From assembly GCF_000143535.2 (NCBI RefSeq), contig NC_037316.1:434001-498000 (forward strand): 64,000 nt of DNA, read 5' to 3'. The translations under genes and the position numbers were made by a program. Numbering within the stretch: position 1 is the stretch's first letter; every line of letters starts with the position of its first letter. Of the stretch, positions 45,540-56,460 are shown piece by piece. The notes under the pieces are model-generated. The model saw only the letters and a program-made list of their open reading frames with translations, had not been told where the DNA came from and did not search any database. The stretch is from Botrytis cinerea B05.10 (Eukaryota; Ascomycota; Leotiomycetes; Helotiales; Sclerotiniaceae).

Positions 45540-47260
45540 TATATGCTTATTTTGGTGGGGTTTTGGGGGGAGGGGGGGGGTTAAGTTACCTAGTCGTATG
45601 TATAATGAATAAATGTTATCACTTCATCTTCAGAATCTCCAAACTTAGTTGTGTATTTAGTATAGATGGATAGATAGATGCATTACGCTTGAACTGTATT
45701 GTCTTCTGCGATATCGCATCTCTTTTCTTCTCGTGCTGGATACTGGATTTTGTTTATGTGTATGATTGTACATGTTTGTTTGTTTTGTTTTGCATGGAGA
45801 CTTGAATTGGCTTGTTTTGTGTGTTTGTTTGTTTGTTTGTTTGTGTTTTATAGCTATGTTCTGTATTATGTTTATGTTTATGATTGTGTTTATCTCTCTG
45901 TTAAGGAAGGGGATGAATGAATGAATGAATGAGTAATGAATGAGAGAGGAGAGAGGAGAGAGGAGGTGAAGGAATTTTTTATTTTTTTTTATCTCGATAT
46001 AGGTATAATATATTACATGTCCCGCTACATTGTATATTACATATTATGTATAATAATTCGAGGTCTGTATTCTTATATTCTTACATCAAATATCGAATAT
46101 CAAATATCGAGTATCGAATATCGAATATTAAGATGAAGTTTGAGAATGAGAATGATACTAATATATATATATATATATATAACAAAAATCTCCTTGAAAT
46201 GAAGTGTGATTATTATTGTAATTATGACTGTAGCTGTAATGGTGATTGTAATTATTCATTCATAGGCGAGTATGTCTTGAAGCTTTATTGTAATTCCTCT
46301 CCTTCTTTTCTAGGGTTTTAAGATGTTGAGATTGTGATTCTGATTGCATTGATGTCATTCAAGGTAGAGAATATAGAGCTATAACTATTTTTATTTTTTT
46401 AATAAAAAAATTGGGTTCTTATGTTCTTTTATTGTTGTATGATGGGTTGTATAACAACTATATAATTAATCTCTCCTCCTCTCCTCCTCTCCACCTCCTC
46501 ACCTCTTCTCCTCTTCTCCTCTATAAATCTCACCACTCTTTTACTTTCTAGTATAAGTATAAATATAAGTATGATCAGAACCAGAATCAAAATCAAAATC
46601 AAAATCAAAATCAAAATTACCAACCTCGTGAATCATTCAAATCTTTCCAATCATTCGAAACCCTAGAAATCCATCCATCAACCTCGCCACCCTCTCCAAA
46701 TACTCGAAAGCATTCCAAACCTACAAAAAAAAAAAAAAAAAAAACATATCGTATCATATCATGCCGTATTACATCATGACATGTAATTGGAATCTGATAT
46801 ATATTTGAGAGGATATATAGTGGAGTAGAGTAGAGTAAGATTTGTTAATTTTTATGTTGTATTTCATTTAGCTCTCCCCGATTTATCTCTCTTCTTGTAT
46901 ATATCTCATCATTCTCCTCATATTCCATTCCCATCGCCTTTCCACTCCCACTCCCACTCCCACTCCCACTCCCATTTCCCACTTCCATTCCCATCGCCTT
47001 TCAACTCCCACTTCCACTTACACTCCCACTTGCACTCCAATTCATAATCCAATCTACACCTCCCCCAAAAGTCCACTCCTCAACTTCTTTTAACTCTCAA
47101 ATCCTCAAATCCCCAAACCTTCAATCCTCAAATCCTCAAATCCCCAACCCCGACATATAGATATAAGATCCAAATCAAACCATCAAATTATCAAAAAACA
47201 CAAGAGAACTACCCCCCTCTTCCTCTGCCTCTTCCTCTTCCTCTTCCTCTTCCTCTCAAT
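45540..47260. repeat. cluster of diverse simple repeats
   Basis: Within 1.7 kb: TTTG repeats (45821-45844), GAAT repeats near 45911, ATCGAATATC-like units (46087-46130), (AT)n (about 46160-46182), AAAATC repeats (46583-46617), A20 (46725-46744), CCCACT repeats (46942-46974) and CTCTTC repeats (about 47214-47256). Individually ordinary; their density is not. Confidence 0.8.
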
Positions 47261-47720
47261 AATCTGCAAAGCATCTTTCTACCCACCAAATATATCACGC
47301 CTCAATACACCAAACAGAAATATCTTTATTTCTCGGTTTCTCTCTCCCTTTCCCAGAAATGACATATATTCAATTTTTCAATTTTTCGTTAATTTACTAT
47401 TCAAAATACATACATGCATACATGCATTAAGCTATCCAATAATGAATCAAACTACAAGTTCCAATATATCTAAAGTAGCACCAGTAGTATATCCAGCAAG
47501 CTCCAGTTCAATCTATAAAACCGAGTCCTATGCCAAAATTTCCAAGCGAGAAACTCGCACTGCGCCAAACGATTCCTATACCCATGCGATGCCATGCGAT
47601 GCGATGCGATACCAAATTGCTATATCCCAATACCCAAAAAGCCATCCCTAGACTTACCCAGCTAATTTATACTCCAAGTAATGTAATTACAATATTTACA
47701 AACCTCGATCCTCAAAATTT

Positions 47721-50207
47721 CTATGAATTTCCCCCTAGCTTCTCACTTTCAAGATCCGCTCTTTCTTTGTCATTCCCATCAGCCATCCCCATCGAGAGCC
47801 CTACACCTAATTCCCTCAATCTCGTTGCCAACAATCCTTCTGCGGGAGATTGTCTCCCCTCTCTATCGGGAGTGTTAGTTCTCGTTGGAGAGAACCCATC
47901 ATTACCATACCCCAAATCGCCTTTTTTCAACTTCTCATATAATCCCGTCCCTATCCCAGTCCCCATACTACCCATTTCCACCTCTCCAAACGCCGTACCC
48001 GGTCTCACGTTATGTTCCAAATTCAATGATTCCCTTGCCCCTAAATCCAATGGTCCAATACCATTATCTCCACCCATCATACCCCTCTTCGCAGAAAATT
48101 GAAAAGGAATAGGATTCACCACTCCCCTACTTGATGCACCGTCATCACCTCCAAAATCAAAATTCTTATTTCCACTCAGAGGAAATCCAGAACTTCTCCT
48201 CCGAAATGCTTTTTCCGCCGCCAATGCCGCACCTGCACCCCCGAGACTCGAATCGCGAATTGCTTTATAAGTAGTGAATCTCGGTTCTGGAAAAGTGATT
48301 TCGTTATGAAGCTTTTCTTTACCATCTGGAACACGATTGGCAAAGACGACTCGTATGCTTTTGTAAAGATAGTAGCGACCTCGAGCTGGTGAGCAAATAT
48401 GGATATGAACGAGATAGCGGAGGGTAGGTCTTTCGGCGAGTGGATCAATAATGGGTGCAGATCGATGAGGTGAAGATGAGAGGGCCGAGTCAAGAATAGG
48501 TCCAGCAGAGTAGCTACGCTGACGGATGAATGTTTTGGTACCGGGTTCCATTCCAGTGAGGTCATATGGGACGAGGAATAATTTGACAGCTGTTTTGTTA
48601 GGGTTTTTAATGATGATTTGCAATTGCCCTTTTTCGGGGATGCGATAGCTACCACCTGGGGGTGCTCGTGGAGAAGTGGATCGACGTTTTTGCTTTCCTG
48701 CTCTACGAATTTCTTGTTCTGAGACTTGTCCTGAGCTTGATGGGTTGGTGTCGAGATCATCCATATGTATTCGGTCAAGCGTAGCATGTCTCCTCCTCTT
48801 TTGATTGTCTTTTGCCTTCTCAGGGCTTGGCAATCCATTCTCTAAATCAATACAGCCAACATATGGACTAGGCCCATCATCTGATTTCCCTCTCCGACCA
48901 TGACTTGTGGATTCATAGGCATAGAATACTGCCGGAAATGACAAGGTCACATGAGGTGGACATTTGAGACTCGATTTGCACTTTCCGAACCCCAGTACCC
49001 CTATTTGAGCAACGAAATCGAGTGGTTTAGAGGGGGTAGTAGACATTCGACCCCGAAGGATACTCTCTTCGTAGGATCCCACCATCGAAGCATGCAGAGG
49101 TGATAAATCAGAAAATGAAGGTCTCCTTGACCGCAGGAAGGTGGGTGTTTGCGGAGAAGATGCCGAGTGTGGCATTGTATTGGAGGCGAGAGATCTCCGA
49201 GGTTGATGAGCTTGGTAAGGATATGTATTGTCTCTCCTAAGACTCGGTAAAGGTTTGTTAAAAGCAGTGGATCCCGGTATAGAATTATTTGAATATATTG
49301 AATGTGAAGCCTGTAAAGTATGACGTCTTGAGTTAGTTGTAGGTGTCCCGGGAGAAATGTCTATTGGATTTAAATTTGACGTATAATCTAAATCGTCGTT
49401 ACTTTCTGATTGTACTAGAGGGCTTGTTGGTGCTTTCAATACAAAGCTAGAAGAGTATGAAGAGGATAACGATGGTGCACGAGTTCTTGTTCTTAACTCT
49501 GCTTCGACTCTATCTACTGATGGAAACCGAGGATCGAGTTGAAAGGGAGTAAAATTTCGCGGTGGAGATGTAGCTAGCCATGGTAAATTTACTGTGCCAA
49601 ATCTCTTCATATCCTGCCCAGGACTACCAGATATAGTTCGCTGCGGACCTTCAGTAAAATTTCCACTGTGTAATGCGGACCTTGGCCGTTCAATCTCTAG
49701 ACCAGCTTGTAAGCTAGGTTTGTCAACCGACGAGGGTCTGATAGTATTAGATATATCGGGAGATGGCAACAGGGAAGATGAATTCGAATGATTCGAGGTC
49801 TTTCGAATGGGAGTTTCTGGGCTTTGGCCATGAAGGAGGGATTCCAACTGTATTCACTGTCAATATAAAATCACATGCATTGGAGCTCAAGATGCACACA
49901 CATTTAAATTCGGGAACCAACTCGAATTTTCGCCCCTTTTCAACCTTTCAATAAGATCCTCTCTCTCCGATGTTCCGCTGTATGAATGATTAAAGCTTGT
50001 ATCCAAACCCAAAGCCGGTGTGCTTTTTGATCCCTCGGGGGTATCTGGCACAGGGCCTTCACATAATTCCGTCCGAATGCTTTCTTCACTATCTTTCCTC
50101 ACGATCGTTCTTCTTTCTGGTGGTGTCATTGAAACAGGCGTCAATTTGGGTTTTTGAACGGGCAATATCTCTCGGCCGTCACCGAGGTCATCTTGAAACA
50201 TGGGCAT
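47721..50207 (-). CDS. Atos/FAM214-like protein (DUF4210 and chromosome-segregation domain)
   Basis: Two exons, 49902-50207 then 47721-49847, with a 54-nt phase-0 intron (GTGTGT...CAG) joining SWFPNLN to LESLLHGQ; 810 aa. The central and C-terminal parts match the Atos family (human ATOSA/B, formerly FAM214; S. pombe relative linked to meiotic chromosome segregation). These are GSYRIPEKGQLQIIIKNPNK, TAVKLFLVPYDLTGMEPGTK, TFIRQRSY and RPTLRYLVHIHICSPARGRY, then YLYKSIRVVFANR. The upstream part (VAQIGVLGFGKCKSSLKCPPH) corresponds to the DUF4210 segment. The N-terminal 300 residues are Ser/Pro-rich and probably disordered; the N-terminal DLIERLKRGE motif is also typical of the fungal proteins. 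Molecular function is not established in filamentous fungi; a transcription-regulatory role is known for the fly homolog. Confidence 0.85.
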
Positions 50208-51012
50208 GATAGATGGATGTGTAGATGGAGCCTTTTGATTTTGCTCCCTTTCGTTTGGTTATAAGAACATTTCAACGTAATTTTTGAGTGATTCAGGGTG
50301 GGAGAGAGGGTTTATATGTTGTAATAATGTGGATGTGGAGGGATGATGTTGTGACGGGGCGGGGTGACAAGTGGTAGTTCCCTAGTCCTTTGTCTCTGCC
50401 GATGAGATGTTGTGTCGTATCGTATGCAGGACTTGTACGACGAATGAAAAGATGTGACAATGATCTGATATTCGATGGGGATTGACGTGAACGAAAGAGG
50501 AACCTGGACTATTTTTCATTCAATACATCAAGTAATGAGAATGCAATGTAGCGGTTCAATATGACTGCGAGGATCAATACATGTGCAGAAATGGAAGAGA
50601 GGAAAGAAAAGCAAGATCCTCTATATGCTTGCTGTATGATGACTCTGCTCTGCTTCCCAAACTGATAAAGCTTACGATTACCGCGGATGCATTAAAATTC
50701 CACAATTCTACGTTATCGCTCTTGAGTACCGGGGGACCCTACAGATGGAGGAGTGGCAGGTATCAATTATATCATGCTCCTGGTACGCAATTGGTGTAGA
50801 CAAGTGCGGTCAAGTGCGGTCAAGTGCGGTCAGGTGGGTGTGAATCTAGTACAATTCCGCATGTGTAAGAAGTACCCACCAAAATTTTCTCACAAGACCC
50901 TTCCAATTCAATTCATTCCACCAAGGAAGGTATCAATCACATCACATCAGAGATTCTCATATTCGTCATTCCAGTACTACTCTTTCGCACTTTCCACTCG
51001 ACAAATTCCAGA
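50208..51012. other. divergent promoter between Atos-like gene and FYV7
   Basis: About 800 bp, no supported ORF. Contains three exact tandem copies of a 10-bp unit at 50801-50830. Confidence 0.6.
50801..50830 (+). repeat. three tandem CAAGTGCGGT units
   Basis: Exact 10-bp direct repeat x3, followed by a decayed partial copy (CAGGTGGGTG), about 185-210 bp upstream of the FYV7 ATG. One unit per helical turn would place sites on the same DNA face. Confidence 0.85.
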
Positions 51013-51684
51013 ATGGCTCCTACCAAGCGTCCCCGGGAAGAAGATAACCCATCACGCTCAACTACCAAGAAACCTCGCCACGGCTTCAAAGTCGGCCCCG
51101 ACAATTTGCCTGATGGAACTTGGCGTCGAAAGGTCATCGCCATTAAGAAGGATTTGATTCATAAGGCGAAAGTCAAGAAGTCGTATGCGAAACTAAAGGC
51201 GAGGGAGCCGTTAAAGGATGAAAGGAATATATATGCCGATGACGAGGACAAAGCGGACGAGGCAGCAAAAAATGAGGAAGGGGAGGATGCTGTCGAAGGA
51301 GAGGAATCAGTGGAGCTACACCCGCAGAGAAAAGCTATGCTTGATGAGCCCGAAGCCGATACTGCAACCAAAACTGTTCCACGTTACTCGAATAATTCTG
51401 AAGATGCGAAGGACAGGAAGAGGGAAAGAGGTGAAAGGAGAGCAGCAAAGCCGGCATATTTTGCAAAAGAATTAGCATTTGCCGAGAAGCAAAAGGCAGA
51501 ACAGCAGGCGCGAAGAGAAGAATTTGAGAGGAAAGAAAGGGAGAAGAAGGCTAAAATTGAGGAGAGGGAGAGATTCAGGCGGCAGATGGCAAAGGCTAGA
51601 AGTGGAGGAAAGAATGGGCAAAGAAAATTAGGAAGGGAGAGTCAGGTTTTATTGGAGAAGGTCAAGAGAGTTGTTGGTAATTGA
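51013..51684 (+). CDS. FYV7: rRNA-processing protein FYV7-like
   Basis: Single exon, 223 aa, strongly basic and highly helical. The N-terminal third has the Fyv7 core: GTWRRKVIAIKKDLIHKAKV followed by KKSYAKLKA. Yeast Fyv7 is a nucleolar factor needed for 18S rRNA production (processing at early pre-rRNA cleavage sites) in the small-subunit pathway. An acidic spacer (about 75-105) and a long Lys/Arg/Glu coiled coil (about 135-205, AFAEKQKAEQQARREEFERK) follow. The start is the first ATG; the CDS has no intron. Good match by motif and size. Confidence 0.8.
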   Translation: MAPTKRPREEDNPSRSTTKKPRHGFKVGPDNLPDGTWRRKVIAIKKDLIHKAKVKKSYAKLKAREPLKDERNIYADDEDKADEAAKNEEGEDAVEGEESVELHPQRKAMLDEPEADTATKTVPRYSNNSEDAKDRKRERGERRAAKPAYFAKELAFAEKQKAEQQARREEFERKEREKKAKIEERERFRRQMAKARSGGKNGQRKLGRESQVLLEKVKRVVGN

Positions 51685-52138
51685 AATGTCGGCGGGATCT
51701 GGGTGAAGTTAAAGGATTGAAGGAGTCGCGGGGGGGGGGGGGGGGGGGGGGGGGCTTTTGAATGGATGTAATGAAAAGTATTAAGAAAGGCAGTAGGGAG
51801 CTGCTCAGGGAACGCTGGAGAAACTTATGATACCCATGAAGTTATCACAGATAAATGGACAAGGAATTTATCTAGAATTATGGCGTTATGGCCGGTGCTC
51901 CCAACAAGCGTTTTTGCATCACGGCACTTTTTCAAAGGCATATCTAGTTAGTGTCTTGAATTGAACAGAGATGAAGGTCATTTCTTCACTGGGACTTGCA
52001 TTTTTTATTGAAAAGGCATCATTGACGCTGCTATACGACATGCTACATACTCCACTCTCCTAGTCCTACAACGCGTAAATTCCTTCGTCCGATTGTCGTA
52101 CTTCAACATGAACAATTGAATTTCCTATACCCTGCAGC
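51685..52138. other. convergent 3' region with G25 tract
   Basis: Between FYV7 (+) and the SANT-like gene (-). Contains the poly-G run described separately; otherwise nothing recognisable. Confidence 0.6.
51730..51754 (+). repeat. G25 homopolymer
   Basis: 25 consecutive G 46 bp after the FYV7 stop codon, in the sense strand of its likely 3' UTR. Confidence 0.85.
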
Positions 52139-54442
52139 CTATCCAGAAAACTCGAGTTCTTCCAGAGCAATGCTCAAAGCCTGCTTGGCCTTTTTCTTTT
52201 CCTCGAGTTCCGCCTCGATTCTTTGCATCTCGGCTAGATATGCAGTCTGGCTTTTCAGCTGCTCGGCTCTCCTCAAGATCATGATATCTAATTCCTGCGC
52301 AGTGTCATCTAGTTTCTTCTCCTCGTCCTCTTCCGCTTCCTTGACTCTGAGATAACTCGCTCGCAAGTTGGAAATTTCGACATCAGTTCGCTCCTGCTGT
52401 TCTCGCAACAATTGCGCCTGGGATTCCGAGCTGGTGTTGTTTTTGGTCTCGTCATCACTTGTGCTTGGTTGCGTCAATGGGACTTCTTCTATTGTCTCGT
52501 TTGATGTTAGGGAATTGTCAAAGGATGGATGTCCTGCAGATGTAGAAGGATCGCTCGCATTTGTGGTTGCTGAGATGTGGCTGGACTCGAAATCGCTGTA
52601 CTCATCTATCCACGCCATATCCGCCTCACTTGGTCGCATGAAAGGCGGAGTGGCGAATCCCCACTCGTCAGAGGTACATTGTATGCCATCCTGTGTGTTG
52701 TTTGTCTCGTTGGGCTGTAATGATGGTGCATCATTCTCATCTTCTGGAATTGTCTCTCCCGGTTCGATTTGCTCATCGGGGGCCATCGTTTCTCCTGCCT
52801 TGATTTCCCCAATTGATTCCACTCTCTCCTCAGGCGTACCTGTCTCATCTGATATCGTGGATGGAGCATCGGTTAGTGCAGGCGCTGGTGACGAGTGAGA
52901 ATCAGTCGCATCAAGAGCTGACGGGAAGAGATCTCGCTCGCTTTGCGCCTCATCTTCGGTAACGAACAAAAGGCTTCCGGGCAGGCAGCCCGCTGCTGAT
53001 GAAGGAGGATCATAATTTTCCTGCTTCTCAGTAGTGAAGAGTCCGAAACGCTCGCCTTCGGATGGCTTGATTAATGGCAGAGGGTATTCCTCTGCGACCT
53101 TTGCTGTTTTGTCTACATTTCTATAGCCACCCAGCCAACTTTTCATATCATGTAGTACCGTGGTTGACATCCGTGGCTTGTTGGGTTTGGGCGTTTTGGG
53201 AACGCTGGGAGACATTGGTGCCATGGTACCACGAAGTCTTGCCCTGACGCCATCAGGATTCGAATTTCTTCTTCTTCTGCGAGCATCGCCGACTGGGGAG
53301 TCTTCTGGTGTCATAATCCCATTTTGCATTCTGCCAGTGCCGACATGAGGATTACCAGGTTGCGAAAAATAGCGGGTTTCGTCGTAGTCGAAGTACGCGC
53401 GACCATACTTCTCAAACCACTCGCGGTACTCATCCCTTCCTCTGGTATATCCCTCTCTTCTCATCGCTCGCCCAACCATTATCCAGAGCATGTTCGTATG
53501 CAGACGGTGTTGAATAGGTCTCTTAGCTTTAAGCTTTGCAAAAAGAAGAAGTTTCTCTTCTCGAGGCCAATCTTTAGGTTCTTCGACTGGGTCTGATGAC
53601 GCGAAAGCCTCGGTAGTCCCAGCGGTCTCAGAGGAGGCGACTGGTACTGTAGCGAGTCTAGCTGCATATGCTGCTCTCGCTCTATTGGACTTTGCACTTC
53701 TCAATCGCCTATAATCTGCCACCTCCTTATCGACATCGTCTAGACTATCAGGCCACCATCGAGCGATATTGGTTCTCATACCCCTCTTGCGCCAATACAG
53801 CCAACAGTCGTGCACTTCGAGCGTAGTACCGGTTTTTACCGAAAGATTTATGCACGCTTGTTTGAGAATATCTATTGCGCTCATGGTATCGTCATGGCAA
53901 TGTTCTGTAATCGTTTCGGTGATGACATCACACATTTTCTTGGTGAATCGGCGTAGTGGACCTCCGGCATGCTCACAAATGAGCTCGTACTCATCCTCAT
54001 CTCTCGATGAAGGAGTTTCTTTATCCTTCGTAGAAGGGACGGCTTCTGCATGATGTGAGACCAGTGGAGCCGACTCCGACTCCTCTGATGTATTTGCAGC
54101 TCCTGCAGCACTGTTAAGTGAAGTCCTTGCGGTTTCGAAGGGTGAACTTCGTGATTCCTGAGTATAGGTGTCATGCGTAGAAGGACCGGGATACGAAGGG
54201 TTTCTAGCTACGTAATTGCGACGTGGAACCCGAGGCCAGTGTGGTCTACTTGGTCTATAGCTATCCATTTTTCTTCTCATTTGATTGTGATTGTATCTTG
54301 GAGCGTACGAGTTTGCATCTCTTCTCGAGTCTTCATGATTTTGCGCCATCTCTCTTTGTGGCCTGAACCGATATTCCTCTCGCCTTGGTGATTCATCGTT
54401 GTCGCGTTTCCCGAACGAATTGGTACCTCTATGTTGTTCCAT
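52139..54442 (-). CDS. SANT/Myb-like repeat and coiled-coil protein (family member without homeodomain)
   Basis: Single exon, 767 aa, not recognised as a known named protein. Residues 1-100 are Arg/Asn/Tyr-rich and probably disordered. A first helical module (about 165-240) ends in WLYWRKRGMRTNIARWWP. A second module (about 292-360) starts WPREEKLLLFAKLKAK, continues LWIMVGRAMRREGYTRGRDE and ends in AYFDYDETRYF. This W-x2-EE...W-x2-V...Y/F-DYDE pattern is shared with the second SANT-like module of the two genes at 56.5-58.2 and 61.1-62.9 kb, which suggests common descent. Residues 370-670 are acidic, Ser/Thr-rich and disordered. The C-terminus (about 680-767) is a long Glu/Lys/Ala coiled coil. 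No homeodomain is seen. DNA binding is inferred, not shown. Confidence 0.8.
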   Translation of the reverse strand: MEQHRGTNSFGKRDNDESPRREEYRFRPQREMAQNHEDSRRDANSYAPRYNHNQMRRKMDSYRPSRPHWPRVPRRNYVARNPSYPGPSTHDTYTQESRSSPFETARTSLNSAAGAANTSEESESAPLVSHHAEAVPSTKDKETPSSRDEDEYELICEHAGGPLRRFTKKMCDVITETITEHCHDDTMSAIDILKQACINLSVKTGTTLEVHDCWLYWRKRGMRTNIARWWPDSLDDVDKEVADYRRLRSAKSNRARAAYAARLATVPVASSETAGTTEAFASSDPVEEPKDWPREEKLLLFAKLKAKRPIQHRLHTNMLWIMVGRAMRREGYTRGRDEYREWFEKYGRAYFDYDETRYFSQPGNPHVGTGRMQNGIMTPEDSPVGDARRRRRNSNPDGVRARLRGTMAPMSPSVPKTPKPNKPRMSTTVLHDMKSWLGGYRNVDKTAKVAEEYPLPLIKPSEGERFGLFTTEKQENYDPPSSAAGCLPGSLLFVTEDEAQSERDLFPSALDATDSHSSPAPALTDAPSTISDETGTPEERVESIGEIKAGETMAPDEQIEPGETIPEDENDAPSLQPNETNNTQDGIQCTSDEWGFATPPFMRPSEADMAWIDEYSDFESSHISATTNASDPSTSAGHPSFDNSLTSNETIEEVPLTQPSTSDDETKNNTSSESQAQLLREQQERTDVEISNLRASYLRVKEAEEDEEKKLDDTAQELDIMILRRAEQLKSQTAYLAEMQRIEAELEEKKKAKQALSIALEELEFSG

Positions 54443-56460
54443 GTTGAATTATGCTTGGAGAGGAGGTGGCTATTGTGGATGTGGTTGTGAGATGTTGAAA
54501 GTAGGAAGGAATTCAACACCCTTAAGTAATTCTCAAGAGTTCGCCTAACAACGTATTCAACCGTAGAGGCAGAGCACGTATCCAGTAAGGAAGGAGAGAA
54601 TTCAACCCGACTGTCTGGAGATTGAACTATTGAGTAGTGTTGTGTGTTGCGAGAGGGAAAGATAGTTCTTCTCAAGCGGTGCGAGGAGGTTGTTAAATCC
54701 ATCTTGCAACCTCGCCTAGCAACGAGAAGAACGGCGTCAAAACAGGCTGTGGTGAAAAACACGCTAGTGCTCTCGACTCTATATTCAGTATGTTTATCGC
54801 GACGAGAAAATTGTATGAGCCGTACAAGCCGTAGGGAAAAATGCGCTAGTGCTCTCGAGTCTATGCTCAGTATGTAAATCGTGCCTCTAGAATCGTATAG
54901 GCAGTACAGACTGCAGTACATAACGAGCAAGCGCTCTCAAGTCCATTCATAAGACAGGTAGATTGTAAGCCGTATAGACCGTAGTGGAAAATGCGACAGA
55001 ATTTCAAAGTGCATTCTCCAAACTTCCGTCGCGAAGTGAAATCACATGTATCGCATGGACCGCAGTGAGTGATGCGACAGGTGCATCTTGATCCACTCAG
55101 CAACGCGAAGAGCCGTATGAGCCGTACCGACTTGTAGATTTCGAAGTTCCCTGGTGGAAAGAATTTGCTTCAACGCCCCTGGTTCGCTCAGTACATTGAA
55201 CTGCTCAAATTTGTTGAGACATTTTTCCGCCTCTCACCTTAAGATGATATCAAAAGGTTCTATTCACTATTACACGAGGTGTATCGCATATGATTATATT
55301 TATAAGTATTTTCGTATCTTCTTCGCCAAAGAGCATCGCAACCAAATATCAGGGGCTTCTACACGTGGATTATTAGCACTGCAGCAGTGTATCTAGGTCT
55401 GGCAATGGGATATCATGAATGTGATTATCCGAGCCGTAATTTCCATGATGCCACAAATAGGAACTGGTCGGCCATTTCCTAGGCTCATCTGAATTTCTAC
55501 TTGCTTGTAGATCGAGTTTGGTATTGGGATCCAGAACTATGAAGGTGCAGGAGAAGCATAGATTGAGATAGTCATAGATTTTAACAGTATCTGCTGGTCT
55601 GATACAGACATTAGGGCACCCTCTTATTATCATTCCACATCCTTCTTAGCTCTTATCAATGTGTAATATTAAAGTCAGATAAAATGCACCGTTTAGTTTT
55701 GGTATATCTATGATTATAAGAATACATGCTACTGAAATATTGGGTATGAGAGAGAGTACATGGCTGTGAATATTATCTAATGCTTGAAAACGAATCCGTT
55801 CAGAACTTTGAGTCCTTAAGTGATCGCGATCATAGCATCCTCGCAGTTTGTCAATCAAATGATGCTTTCAATTGTTGACTTGACTGTCACATCAATCCAA
55901 AACCTTCCCCATCACTAGAATCTTCTCTCGGCCTGCTCCGAGTTGTGACTTGTCTCACCCAGTACTTAGCAATGAAGCAATGAAACGCCATCCTATCCGA
56001 ATGTAATCTCTCCCTCAAAAGGAATCTCACATATCAAAATGGCAAAACAATAAGTCATACGCACAGAACCATGGATAGACCGGTTAAGTGAGATAGCCTC
56101 ACTGGCTTAAATTCTTTGCAGAATTGTTAGATCTTACCATCCGAATCGACAAGTGCGCACTAGTAACGTGAATTACGATTGAGAATGAGATAGACGCATT
56201 GCCCTTTGTTAAAGTCGTTCTATATGTATACATAATTATCATAAAGAGAAAGCAAGAAAGTACCCCATGGCCCATAAAAGGAATTCAAATCCCCAAGACG
56301 AGTAGGAAGAATCAAAAACATGTCGATGGGTATCTTTCAAGGTCGATATTATCAACGAAAATAACTCGAGTAGTGAAAACCCCCAACTAAAGTAGAGACA
56401 TAGAAACAAACTTTTTTCAACCCCAAGAAATTACATTGCCATCCCTATAGCACAATACAC
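54443..56460. other. 2-kb intergenic region with 82-bp minisatellite
   Basis: Upstream of the gene ending at 52139 (- strand) and downstream of the next minus-strand gene. No supported ORF; degenerate tandem repeats occupy about 54690-55135. Confidence 0.6.
54763..55135. repeat. degenerate ~82-bp tandem minisatellite
   Basis: Copies start at 54763, 54845 and 54927 (exact 82-bp spacing) with GCTAGTGCTCTCGACTCT, GCTAGTGCTCTCGAGTCT and GCAAGCGCTCTCAAGTCC. Two shorter, more decayed copies follow from about 54995 to 55135. Another decayed copy (CCTCGCCTAGCAACGAGAAG) precedes at about 54690. Each copy carries a GTATgagCCGTAcaagCCGTA-like block. It begins about 320 bp upstream of the start of the minus-strand SANT-like gene, so it lies in that promoter. 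Confidence 0.7.

Larger units (their letters stand above)
40546..47720. other. 7.2-kb gene-poor region
   Basis: Longest gap in the window, between the chitin synthase promoter and the 3' end of the Atos-like gene. The largest frames (41870-42433, 187 codons; 42777-43184, 135 codons) show no recognisable domain, signal or splice pattern. It contains a 9-bp minisatellite (43284-43355), and from about 45.5 kb on a dense series of simple repeats. It could hold long regulatory DNA, a long 5' leader of the chitin synthase gene or non-coding RNA; sequence alone does not decide. Confidence 0.5.

Noticed and set aside
45540..45590. G-rich stretch considered as telomere-like repeat
   Set aside because: No TTAGGG units; simply G-rich low-complexity sequence inside the chromosome.
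46942..46974. Regular direct repeats considered as a CRISPR-like array
   Set aside because: Units are contiguous hexamers without spacers: an ordinary microsatellite in a eukaryotic genome.
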